Positions 31,652 through 39,402 of a stretch of 39,814 nt of DNA are shown here, piece after piece (the stretch's first letter is position 1; every line of letters begins with the position of its first letter). The notes beneath the pieces are model-generated. The model had not been told where the DNA came from and ran no database searches. It worked only from the letters and a program-made list of their open reading frames with translations. The position numbers and the translations under genes were made by a program. This DNA is from Acidobacteriota bacterium (lineage in GTDB: Bacteria > Acidobacteriota > Vicinamibacteria > Vicinamibacterales > UBA2999): the NCBI GenBank assembly GCA_021731165.1, contig JAKFXY010000055.1:1-39814 (forward strand). The letters are read 5' to 3'.

Positions 31652-32431
31652 TCATGCCTGACCAGCATGTGCCTTGGCGGTTCTCGCCTGCAGGTCGCGC
31701 AGCACACTGAGCTCCCGCTGAGTTGGAGGAGCGGTTGTCTCGAGCGCGGGAGCCATCTTGAGTGCCCATCCGGTGGCCACGGTCACCGCCTCGGCCGTAA
31801 TGCCGGGGTGGACGCTCGTCAACGTGAGCTCCTTCGTCACCGGATCCGGGGTCATGATCCCGAGGTCCGTGATGACGGCCACTGGTCCCTTGCCCGGAAG
31901 CCGCAGCTTCGCTCGCGCGTCGCCACCGTCGAGGTGGCCGGCCGAGGTGACGAAATCGAGCTTCTCCACGAACGCGCGCCTGTTCTGGCGCAAGGTGATC
32001 AGCACTTCCTTGCAGGACGCGGCGATCTCAGGGGCACCGCCGGCGCCAGGCAGGCGCGTCGAGGGTTTGTGGTAATCGCCAATGACCGTCGTGTTGATAT
32101 TGGCGAACCGGTCGATCTGGGCTGCGCCGAGGAAGCCGAGGTCGATGCGACCTCCCTGCAGCCAGTAGGCGAACATCTCGGGCACGGCGACGACCGCGTC
32201 GGCGGTCTCGGCCAGCTCGCCGTCGCCAATCGACAGCGGCAGCACGTTCGGCTTGGTGCCAATCGTGCCCGACTCGTAGATGAGGACCGTGTCGGGTGCG
32301 TGGGTTAGCCGCGCCAGGTTTGCCGCGGCACTTGGCAGCCCAATCCCGACAAACAGCGTGGCGCCATTGCGCACCATGCGGGCGGCCGCGATCGTCATCA
32401 TCTCATCCGCGGTGTACGGCTGCTCAGGCAT
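31652..32431 (-). CDS. catJ: 3-oxoadipate CoA-transferase, subunit B
   Basis: 259 residues from the ATG at 32431, which overlaps the end of subunit A by eight bases. The catalytic glutamate is E53 in LIYESGTIG, the ESG motif of class I CoA-transferase beta subunits; GGRIDLGFLGAAQID and RLPGAGGAPEIAASCKE follow as in CatJ and glutaconate CoA-transferase B. With subunit A it transfers CoA from succinyl-CoA to 3-oxoadipate. Length equals that of CatJ. It is cytoplasmic. It is the penultimate step of the pathway whose thiolase lies at 12.6 kb. The glutaconate enzyme is the closest alternative; the presence of maleylacetate reductase favours 3-oxoadipate. Confidence 0.85.
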   Translation of the reverse strand: MPEQPYTADEMMTIAAARMVRNGATLFVGIGLPSAAANLARLTHAPDTVLIYESGTIGTKPNVLPLSIGDGELAETADAVVAVPEMFAYWLQGGRIDLGFLGAAQIDRFANINTTVIGDYHKPSTRLPGAGGAPEIAASCKEVLITLRQNRRAFVEKLDFVTSAGHLDGGDARAKLRLPGKGPVAVITDLGIMTPDPVTKELTLTSVHPGITAEAVTVATGWALKMAPALETTAPPTQRELSVLRDLQARTAKAHAGQA

Positions 32432-33302
32432 GCTTCGGGGCCTCCTTGCCGACGCTCTCGATGCTGCGCCGGAACTCGGCAAAGTCTTTCGTGGCACGCA
32501 CGTGGCGGTCGATCCACGCCGTGAACGTCTCGCGTTCACGGGCGATGCCGTCCCACTTCTTGTAGAAGGCGTTGTTTCGCGCGTAGTAGCCAAGCGCGTA
32601 CGACGGGAACGCACCGCCCTTCACCTGGCACACGGCGCCGATCACCCAGTGCGGGAGGACAACCGGATTCGGCACGTTGGCCGGCGCCTCCAACGTGTCC
32701 ACGATTTCCTCGACGGTCACGATGGCCCGCTTCGACGCGAGCACGACTTCCTTCTGTACGCCCGTCACGCCCCAGAGCAGCACGTTGCCCTTCCGATCCG
32801 CTTTCTGCGCGTGAATCACGCCGACGTCGGGTCGAATCGCCGGCAGCGCCGCCAGCCGTTCGCCGGTGAAGGGGCAGTCGATGAACTTGATGTTGGCGTT
32901 GTACTTGGGAAGGTCGCTCCCAAGGTAGCCGCGAAGCAGGCCGAACGGCAGCCCCGAAGCGCCCGCGGCATACGCCGTGGCCATGCCGGCATGGGCGTGC
33001 TCGTCGAGGATGAGCGGCGCCGGCCAGTCCTTCTCGACGGCATCGCGCAGGCGGTGCAGCGAACCGATGCCAGGGTTGCCACCCCACGAAAAGATCAGTT
33101 TCCTCGCGCAGCCGGCGCCAATCAGCTGGTCGTAGATGACATCCGGCGTCATCCGGACCAGCGTTAAATCACGACGTCCTTGCCGAATGATTTCGTGGCC
33201 GGCGGCAAACGGAATAAGGTGTGTGAACCCCTCGAGAGCGACGATGTCTCCGTCCCGAACGAATTCTCGAATCGCCTGTTTGAGCTCGACGATGACAGCC
33301 AA
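32424..33302 (-). CDS. catI: 3-oxoadipate CoA-transferase, subunit A
   Basis: 292 residues. The sequence follows CatI closely: GDIVALEGFTHLIPFAAGHE, DLTLVRMTPDVIYDQLIGAG, LIFSWGGNPGIGSLHRLRD, PFTGERLAALPAIRPDVGVIH, ADRKGNVLLWGVTGVQKE and, near the end, ETFTAWIDRHV. These blocks are typical of the 3-oxoadipate branch and less of acetate CoA-transferases. The start is a TTG at 33302, 18 bases after the stop of the secreted-protein gene; no ATG or GTG is available upstream before that stop. It overlaps subunit B by eight bases. It acts in the cytoplasm as a heteromer with subunit B. Confidence 0.87.
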   Translation of the reverse strand: MAVIVELKQAIREFVRDGDIVALEGFTHLIPFAAGHEIIRQGRRDLTLVRMTPDVIYDQLIGAGCARKLIFSWGGNPGIGSLHRLRDAVEKDWPAPLILDEHAHAGMATAYAAGASGLPFGLLRGYLGSDLPKYNANIKFIDCPFTGERLAALPAIRPDVGVIHAQKADRKGNVLLWGVTGVQKEVVLASKRAIVTVEEIVDTLEAPANVPNPVVLPHWVIGAVCQVKGGAFPSYALGYYARNNAFYKKWDGIARERETFTAWIDRHVRATKDFAEFRRSIESVGKEAPKHA

Positions 33303-33320
33303 AACGTGGCCGATCGTACT

Positions 33321-34052
33321 CTATTTCCAGGTCACCTCCATCCCGAAGAAGTGCATGAACACCTCGCGGTTCGGACGGTTCATGGCGTTCGGCTGCGGGC
33401 TCCTGATGTAGAAATCGATCTGCTGCGCCGCCGGATTCACCTCACCAGCCGGTGATTGTTTGTTCGCCAAGGGGTAGTTCACGCGCAGCGTCCGCCGGTC
33501 GCGGATACCTTGCGTGACCATGAAGTGCATCTCGTAGTTCTCATAGAGCGGGCGCCCGTTGAGTGTTGCGTGACCGAATCCCCAGCCGGCGAGGTAGACG
33601 AATGTCTTCGGCCAGTTGTTGTCGCCGCAGCCAGAATCGGTCCCGTGCTCGTGTAGATAGGCGACGATGCCGCCGTTCTGACATGGGTTGAACTCGCTGA
33701 ACCGATCGATCGCCAGGACAAGATCTCCCTCCGGAATCCTCAGCTTCGCCTCGAACGTGCCGGTGTTCTGGAGCTCGTTGACATCGAGCTCGACCGAGCC
33801 GATAGCCGGCTTTACGGTCGTCGCGGCGTTGTCCATGTGATCCCATCCGGCGGGATCGTTGAGACCGCCGACCATATAGACGCGGTTTGCCGACACGACG
33901 AAATGCCCGTCGTAGAGGTCGTGCTGTTCAGGCGCGTACATCGTGACCATCGCCTGTGGCTGTTGCCGCGGGTTGGGTCCAGGCGCCGCGGTCTGCTGCG
34001 CAAGCGCGACCACCGCCAGCAGGCTGCACACCACCAATATTGCGTATCGCAT
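33321..34052 (-). CDS. secreted protein of unknown function
   Basis: 243 residues with a signal peptide (MRYAILVVCSLLAVVALAQQ) and AGGAG 6 bases upstream of the ATG. The mature part is beta-rich: LYDGHFVVSANRVYMVGGLND, GTFEAKLRIPEGDLVLAIDRF, a Cys pair in NPCQNGG and DSGCGDN, and the ending REVFMHFFGMEVTW. I do not recognise a family. It is followed after 18 bases by the CoA-transferase genes, so it may share their transcript; a periplasmic role linked to catabolism is possible but unsupported. Confidence 0.72.
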   Translation of the reverse strand: MRYAILVVCSLLAVVALAQQTAAPGPNPRQQPQAMVTMYAPEQHDLYDGHFVVSANRVYMVGGLNDPAGWDHMDNAATTVKPAIGSVELDVNELQNTGTFEAKLRIPEGDLVLAIDRFSEFNPCQNGGIVAYLHEHGTDSGCGDNNWPKTFVYLAGWGFGHATLNGRPLYENYEMHFMVTQGIRDRRTLRVNYPLANKQSPAGEVNPAAQQIDFYIRSPQPNAMNRPNREVFMHFFGMEVTWK

Positions 34053-34114
34053 GAGACGCTCCTTCTCGAAGCGGTCGCCGCGCCGCCTTCTTGCCGCGAA
34101 TGACGCAGCGGCCC

Positions 34115-35626
34115 CTAGTTGCCCGGGGCTGGCGCGATGCCCGCGCCGCGCGCGCCACCGGGATCGCCGCGGCGAACTCCTGGGCCGCCAGGTCTGGCTC
34201 CCGGCCCAGGTCCGCCAGGACCTCGAGCCGCACCGCCGGCTCGTCCTGGTCCGCCGAGGCGTGACTGGGTCGCTGCGGCCGCCTCGGGCTCATTCACAAG
34301 GGCTTCGGCATCCACATCCTGCTCCCACCGGGCGAGCATGGGTCTCAAACGCTGGGCGACGTCCTGGCGTTGATTCGCGAGTTCGTTCCGCTCTCCCGGA
34401 TCCAGCCGCAGGTTGAAGACTTCAACGTGATTCGCATCCACGACGAGCTTCCAGTCACCACTACGAATCGCTTTCATCGTCCGGTTGCCGACATTCGTGC
34501 GCCAATAGAGTGTGCGCTCGACTTCCGGTGCGCGCCCTTCGAGAATCGGGAGCAGGTTCATGCCCTCGTAACGCGCGTTGGCGGCGAGCGTTGAGCCGGT
34601 CGCCGCCACGATCGATGCGCTCAGGTCCATCGTGATCCCCACCTGATCGGACACCCGTCCCGGAGCAATGCGGCCGGGCCATCGCAGCAGCGCGGGCACA
34701 CGGATACCACCTTCCCAGACCGTCCACTTCCGGTTGAAGAACGGCTTGTTGCTCGAGAGCCATTCCCCACCGTTGTCGTTTGTAAAAATCACGAGCGTCT
34801 CGTTCGCAAGGCCTAATCTGTCGAGCGTGCGAAGAATCTGTCCGACACCCTGATCGACCGACTCGACCATCGCGGCGTAATCGGCGCGAGTGGCCGTGCC
34901 TGGGTCGTGAGGCATCTGGTGCGCTCCTGTTCCAGGTGCAGGCGAGCGCTTCGACGGCACCTGATAGGGCCAGTGCGGGCTGTTATAGGCGACGTCGATG
35001 AAGAACGGTCGCCGCGCGGCGGCGTTTTGTTCGATGAAGCGCACAGACCGCTCGGTAATGAGGTCGGTCATGTAGCCATCTTGCTGGATCGACGTTTCGT
35101 TTTCCCACAAGTCGTACTGATCGGGACCGCGGTTGTGATGCCAGTAGTCGATGTGGCTGCCCATCAGTCCGAAAAAATACTCAAAGCCGTGCAACCGCGG
35201 GCTCACGGTCCGACCCAGGTGCCACTTTCCGACGAGCGCCGTCGCGTACCCGTCGTTCTTGAGCACCTGCGGCAACGAGTTGCCGGTCACCTTGAGCCCC
35301 CGAGTATCGGCATTGGCGAAGACGTTCTCGACGACGTAGCGCTGCTGATAGCGGCCGGAGACGAGGCCCGCGCGTGTCGGGCTGCAGAGCACGCCATTCG
35401 AGTAGAAGTCGGTCAGGCGGACGCCGTCACGTCCGAGGCTGTCGATGTTGGGGGTCCTGATGTCGGTGGCGCCGTAGCTGCTCAGGTCGCCGTACCCCAT
35501 GTCGTCGCTCATGATGAGCACGACGTTGGGCCGCCCACGGCCAGGCTGGCCCTGCGGCTGCTGGACCGATCCCGCCGTAACGGCGACGACCATCAGAATC
35601 AGAGTCCACGCACTCGTACGGCGCAT
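34115..35626 (-). CDS. secreted arylsulfatase-family enzyme
   Basis: 503 residues from the ATG at 35626 (GAGGTGG upstream), signal peptide through about residue 23. The sulfatase core is complete: metal Asp pair in LIMSDDMGYGDLSS (D41, D42), the formylglycine site CSPTRAGLVSGR (C81), GKWHLG near 135, metal Asp-Asn in TNDNGGEW, and NRKWTVWEGG near 300. Type I sulfatases hydrolyse sulfate esters of phenols or carbohydrates after Cys is oxidised to formylglycine; no sulfatase-activating enzyme is in the window. The tail, about 40 residues rich in Gly, Pro and Arg (GPGGPGPGARPGGPG), is unusual. It is probably periplasmic. It sits upstream of the CoA-transferase gene group on the same strand. Confidence 0.9.
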   Translation of the reverse strand: MRRTSAWTLILMVVAVTAGSVQQPQGQPGRGRPNVVLIMSDDMGYGDLSSYGATDIRTPNIDSLGRDGVRLTDFYSNGVLCSPTRAGLVSGRYQQRYVVENVFANADTRGLKVTGNSLPQVLKNDGYATALVGKWHLGRTVSPRLHGFEYFFGLMGSHIDYWHHNRGPDQYDLWENETSIQQDGYMTDLITERSVRFIEQNAAARRPFFIDVAYNSPHWPYQVPSKRSPAPGTGAHQMPHDPGTATRADYAAMVESVDQGVGQILRTLDRLGLANETLVIFTNDNGGEWLSSNKPFFNRKWTVWEGGIRVPALLRWPGRIAPGRVSDQVGITMDLSASIVAATGSTLAANARYEGMNLLPILEGRAPEVERTLYWRTNVGNRTMKAIRSGDWKLVVDANHVEVFNLRLDPGERNELANQRQDVAQRLRPMLARWEQDVDAEALVNEPEAAAATQSRLGGPGRAGGAARGPGGPGPGARPGGPGVRRGDPGGARGAGIAPAPGN

Positions 35627-35816
35627 AGCCACCTCGGAAGCGCCATTATGCGCCGCGCCAGAGACGCATCCCAACAGGAATCTCGGCCGTGGACGGCTCG
35701 AGCTGTTCACGATGGGCGTGGGCCACTACGGGGCGGGATGACGTCGGGAAAGGCGCCTCCCTCGGCGACGCGACCGCCGGTGAGACGGAGCCGCGAGCCG
35801 CACGCCGACCCGCTGG

Positions 35817-37130
35817 CTACAGCTGATGCCGCGAGGGCCGCACCGAGAGAAACAGTCCGAAGCCCGGCGCTACGCGCCCGCCGTACCGTGGTGCCAGCAA
35901 GGCGGGGACGATGGCCGTCGTGACTGTCGCGCCGATGCCGGACTGCAGTCCATTCCACGGCCTCAGGTTCCGCACGTAGCCCGCCTCGAGCTTCCCGACG
36001 GTGAAGACCTGGGCGATGTACTCATGGACGTGCAGGTCGTGCGCCGACTTGCCGACGACCTCGACCCGGCCGAACCATGTGTCCTTCTCACGCACGCGCG
36101 CGCTCTCAAGGAGCGCGCCGTGAGTGACCTGTGGGACAACGCCGCCGGGCACGATCGTCTCCTGGGAGTTGAGACCGTAGGCCAGCGTCGTGGCCCAGAC
36201 ACCCTCCGCCTCCAACGGCCGGTGATACGACGCCGACGCGGTGGCCCGCGCCACGCTTGTTCGCGGCTGCGCGCCGATGCCACCCTCCGCCTCGTGCAGG
36301 CGGCCAGCCGAGACCTGCATGACGAGGCGACTGCTTTGAGCAACCGACAGGCGTCCTGCCACCGAATCGAGCGGCGCCAGATCGAAGCCTGCCCGCCGGT
36401 CATCGGGTTCGCGGCCATTGAACGCCGAGCCCTCGGCTTTCCATCGGCGCCCGTAGACGCCCGCCGTGACCACGCCGAAGGAGATATGGGTCGCGTCCAG
36501 CCAATGGTGCGCAATCGGGGCAATCGGGTTCGCAAAGGCAGAGAGCCTGTGGGGAAATGCCACCGGACCGAGAGCCGGCTCTCCCGCCGGACCGCCATAG
36601 AGCTGCCAGCGCAGCGTGTCCGTCAGCCGCCGATCGTAGGCCGCAGCCACCTCCATGAACAGATCGTGCGGGTGCTGTCGATCGTGAAGCGTGTCCCCGT
36701 CGCAGATTTCACCCGTCGTCAATAGCGCCGGATAGCCGCACCCGCGGATCGTCCATGGCTCCAGGCTGACCATCGTTCGCAGGGTCAGGCGCCCTCCCGC
36801 CGTGGGGCGCGCAGCCATGCCCATGATCCAGTTGATGCTGCCGGCCTGATGCCCGCGCCGGTGAATCTCGCCGGATTCGAAGAGGAACTGCGCGAAGGCC
36901 TGCCCATGCGCCATCAGATCCCAGCCGCGGAGCTGACGATGAAACCCGTAGGTCGGTGTCTCATCGGGCAGCCACGACGTACCGGACGCATCGCGGGGAG
37001 ACGGCTCAGCACCCACGACGTCGTGAACGTGAGTCTCTTGATCTGGAGTGGGAAGCTGCCGGGCCAACCCTTCGGACCAGACACCGAGGACGAAGGACAG
37101 CGCGAGCAGGGAGAACGACGTGGGCGTCAC
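35817..37130 (-). CDS. outer-membrane beta-barrel protein of a metal-efflux operon
   Basis: 437 residues, GTG start, signal peptide ending near GLARQ, then a His-containing N-terminal stretch (ETHVHDVVG). The remainder alternates short amphipathic strands with aromatic residues, such as WDLMAHGQAFAQFLFESG, GRLTLRTMVSLEP and WIMGMAAR, as in the barrel proteins that accompany Cus/Czc efflux operons; LHDRQHPHDLFMEVAAAY is a recurring block in that group. It is not TolC-like. The function is not established. It is the last gene of the minus-strand Cus-type operon, 46 bases after the membrane-anchor gene. Confidence 0.75.
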   Translation of the reverse strand: MTPTSFSLLALSFVLGVWSEGLARQLPTPDQETHVHDVVGAEPSPRDASGTSWLPDETPTYGFHRQLRGWDLMAHGQAFAQFLFESGEIHRRGHQAGSINWIMGMAARPTAGGRLTLRTMVSLEPWTIRGCGYPALLTTGEICDGDTLHDRQHPHDLFMEVAAAYDRRLTDTLRWQLYGGPAGEPALGPVAFPHRLSAFANPIAPIAHHWLDATHISFGVVTAGVYGRRWKAEGSAFNGREPDDRRAGFDLAPLDSVAGRLSVAQSSRLVMQVSAGRLHEAEGGIGAQPRTSVARATASASYHRPLEAEGVWATTLAYGLNSQETIVPGGVVPQVTHGALLESARVREKDTWFGRVEVVGKSAHDLHVHEYIAQVFTVGKLEAGYVRNLRPWNGLQSGIGATVTTAIVPALLAPRYGGRVAPGFGLFLSVRPSRHQL

Positions 37131-37176
37131 TTGACTCGTGGCTTCAGCGACCTGATATCAGCCGGAAGGCGTACCG

Positions 37177-37791
37177 CTACTGAAACATCTTGTTCTTCAC
37201 CGGAGCGCCGGTCCTGAACTCGTGCGAGACGTTGTAGAACCCGGCAGTCGTCAGCGTGACGGTAATTTCCGTGTCTTCGGTGTTCTCCCAGAACCAGCCG
37301 TGAATGCCCGGGAAAGGCGCCGTCAGGGTACCCGATGCCTGGCTGCCCTGCCCCTTTTCATAGCTCTGGGCGTACCCGCGGGGTGCACCATCCGGCTCCG
37401 CGTGAATCTCGTAATTCACCTTGCCGGTCGTCGTCCACGAGTAGAGAAGCGATTCGCCCTTGTCGAGCCGGTACTTGTATTCCATCCCCTCGTTCGGCCC
37501 GACCGTGAACTCCACGGTTTCCTGGCGAAAGCTCCGGTCCTGCGGCACGATGATAGGTGCCTGGCCGGCGGTCCCAGTCGCCGCCTCAGTGGTTAACGCG
37601 TCGATCTGCTGACCCGTCACACCAAGTTCCAGGAGCCCGAGCTTCGCACCCGTACCGAGGGGATCGACGCCGTACTCGGCCGGGAGGACGAAGATCACAA
37701 GTACCAGTCCAGCGGCGAGCAGGGCAGCTCCGGCCGCAACGGCGAGGCCTGTCCCGGCTTCCGTGACCTGGTCACCGCTGGCGGTGGTCAT
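37177..37791 (-). CDS. membrane-anchored periplasmic protein of the metal-efflux operon
   Basis: 204 residues. One helix at about 15-37 (GLAVAAGAALLAAGLVLVIFVLP) anchors a periplasmic domain rich in beta strands and aromatics: QETVEFTVGPNEGMEYKYRL, SLLYSWTTTGKVNYEIHAEP, GIHGWFWENTEDTEITVTLTTAGFYNV. This is the 'transmembrane anchor protein' usually found next to HupE-like and RND efflux genes. Its role is unknown. Its start overlaps the HupE stop by one base, which implies coupling. Confidence 0.75.
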   Translation of the reverse strand: MTTASGDQVTEAGTGLAVAAGAALLAAGLVLVIFVLPAEYGVDPLGTGAKLGLLELGVTGQQIDALTTEAATGTAGQAPIIVPQDRSFRQETVEFTVGPNEGMEYKYRLDKGESLLYSWTTTGKVNYEIHAEPDGAPRGYAQSYEKGQGSQASGTLTAPFPGIHGWFWENTEDTEITVTLTTAGFYNVSHEFRTGAPVKNKMFQ

Positions 37792-38486
37792 CAGGGCCTT
37801 GTCAGGACGTAGCCCGAGAGCTGGTAGCCCACCAGCAAGAAGCCGCAGGTCATGACAACGGCGTTGGCGGCGAATGCATGGCGCAGGAATCCGCTCCGCG
37901 TGCGCCAGTAGGTCAGCGCGATAAGTATCGCGGTGAGGGCGAGGACCTGCCCGATCTCCACGCCGACGTTGAAGCTCACGATGTTGGCCACGAGACCGTT
38001 CTGAGACAGCGCGAACTCCTGAAGCTTCGTCGCCAGGCCGAACCCATGGAACAAGCCGAACACGAGCACCGCCACCCGGGTGTTCGGCTGCACGCCGAAC
38101 ACCACCTTGAACCCGTTCATGTTCTCGAAGGCTTTGTAGACGACGGAGAAGCCGATGACGGCATCGACGAGGTACGGGTTGGCGCGCACGCCTCCGAGCA
38201 CGCCGACCAGAAGCGTCAGGCTGTGCCCGATGGTGAACAGGCTGACGTACTGGACGACATCCTTCAGCTTGTAGAGAAAGAAGATGACGCCCACCAGGAA
38301 CAGGAGGTGGTCGTAGCCGGTCACCATGTGCTTGGCGCCCAGATACATGAGTGGCCCGATGGCTCTCCCCTGCAGCCCCTGCAGGAACACGGCGTCCTTG
38401 CCGGTCACGCCATGGGCGCCGAGCGCTTCCGCGCAGGCGAGGAGGAGCACGGCCGTCAACGCGGCATGAGTGAGTCGGCGATTCAT
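37791..38486 (-). CDS. HupE/UreJ-like membrane protein
   Basis: 231 residues from the ATG at 38486 (overlapping the cytochrome stop in ATGA). A signal sequence precedes six or seven membrane helices. His-rich motifs of the family are present: GAKHMVTGYDHLLFLVGVIFF, FTIGHSLTLL and FGLFHGFGLATKL. HupE/UreJ proteins are metal transporters, mostly nickel or cobalt permeases, and versions in Cus/Czc operons are found beside metal efflux pumps. Here it belongs to the operon running from cusA to the beta-barrel gene. Its metal is unknown. Confidence 0.85.
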   Translation of the reverse strand: MNRRLTHAALTAVLLLACAEALGAHGVTGKDAVFLQGLQGRAIGPLMYLGAKHMVTGYDHLLFLVGVIFFLYKLKDVVQYVSLFTIGHSLTLLVGVLGGVRANPYLVDAVIGFSVVYKAFENMNGFKVVFGVQPNTRVAVLVFGLFHGFGLATKLQEFALSQNGLVANIVSFNVGVEIGQVLALTAILIALTYWRTRSGFLRHAFAANAVVMTCGFLLVGYQLSGYVLTRP

Positions 38487-38968
38487 TGGCGTTGGTACTT
38501 CTGATGGCAGTTGTCGCATGATGTGTTCAGGTTGGATCCGGCGTTCAGGACAGCGTCGGCGTCCTTCTTCTCGGTGGCTTTGAGGACTTCCGTGCCCGCC
38601 GCCATCATCTCCCGCGTCATCGTCACCCAGTCGCCGCGGTCCACGGCACGGTCGCCGATAAGCAGTAGATTGCCGGCTTCGACGAGCGCCGCGGCCGTGT
38701 TGCCGAGCGTCGCCCACTCCTCGTCATTCTTCGGAGCGATCGTTTCAATTCCCTTGGCCGTGACACTCGAACCGACGGCGTTGTACACCGCGTTGGCCCC
38801 AGGCGAAACGATGCTGCCCATGATCTGCTTGACGCTCGCAACGGGCGTCAGGGCCGGGGCGTCCGCGGGTGCGGCGTCTCTCGAGGGACGAGCGCCAATC
38901 ACCACGAACCCGATGCCACAGACAAAAAGCGCCACGCTGACAACGAACAGCCAGTGCACGGCCCGCAT
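38483..38968 (-). CDS. cytochrome c'-like protein with N-terminal membrane anchor (copy C)
   Basis: 161 residues. The N-terminal hydrophobic segment (about 5-27) has no clear cleavage site and may be a membrane anchor. The haem motif CDNCH (151-155) lies six residues from the end. ALTPVASVKQIMGSIVSP and AVGSSVTAKG match copy A almost exactly, and VEAGNLLLIGDRA matches the middle helix of A and B. It is the shortest of the three and lacks their inserts, so it may represent the core fold. It is the second gene of the Cus-type operon after the FixH-like gene (14-base gap), which suggests a redox role in copper or silver handling. Confidence 0.85.
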   Translation of the reverse strand: MRAVHWLFVVSVALFVCGIGFVVIGARPSRDAAPADAPALTPVASVKQIMGSIVSPGANAVYNAVGSSVTAKGIETIAPKNDEEWATLGNTAAALVEAGNLLLIGDRAVDRGDWVTMTREMMAAGTEVLKATEKKDADAVLNAGSNLNTSCDNCHQKYQRQ

Positions 38969-38982
38969 ACGAGCACCTTATC

Positions 38983-39402
38983 CTATCGAACCGTCTGTTG
39001 AAACCGTGCGGTTCCGCGGCCGGATGGGCCTTCCCATTCCAGGCTGATCTGCCAGCCGCCAGCCATGCCGAGGTCGGTTGCCACGGCGTATCGGCCAGGC
39101 GTGTCGGTTTGCCGGACATCCACGACGCCGAACATCGGCGCCATCCCAGCCATTGGCATCGTCGCCACGGCGCGCACGATGCCGACATCCTTCAGCGCGC
39201 CATCCGCCCCTCGGAACTCGAGCACGACGGCGTCCTTGCCCTGCTGAACAGCTTCGTCACTCGACAGGAGCACGATATCGAGCGTTCCCGCCTTGACCCT
39301 CTGCAGTTCGGTCGGGGTCGCTGTTCCCTTCTCGCCGCCGCACGCGATCGCGACGATCGCCGCCAACGCCACCATCCAACGCCATCCATGCTTGAGACTC
39401 AC
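38983..39402 (-). CDS. FixH/YtkA-like lipoprotein of the metal-efflux operon
   Basis: 139 residues from a GTG at 39402, with GGAGG 8 bases upstream. The signal sequence ends AIVAIACGG (C21), a likely lipobox. The domain is a small beta-sandwich: AVVLEFRGADGALKDVG, TPGRYAVATDLGMAGGWQISLEW. The motif MPMAGMAPM (82-90) is Met-rich and typical of YtkA/FixH-like domains that bind copper. It overlaps the stop of cusA in GTGA. Probably a periplasmic metal-handling or regulatory partner of the pump. Confidence 0.8.
   Translation of the reverse strand: MSLKHGWRWMVALAAIVAIACGGEKGTATPTELQRVKAGTLDIVLLSSDEAVQQGKDAVVLEFRGADGALKDVGIVRAVATMPMAGMAPMFGVVDVRQTDTPGRYAVATDLGMAGGWQISLEWEGPSGRGTARFQQTVR

Noticed and set aside
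30797-32308. 503-codon plus frame over the cytochrome copy B and CoA-transferase B genes
   Set aside because: Crosses several minus-strand genes with strong family matches; no domain of its own.
23346-33302. search for the missing semialdehyde dehydrogenase among the remaining genes
   Set aside because: No frame shows the aldehyde dehydrogenase Cys/Glu motifs or the needed length of about 480 residues.
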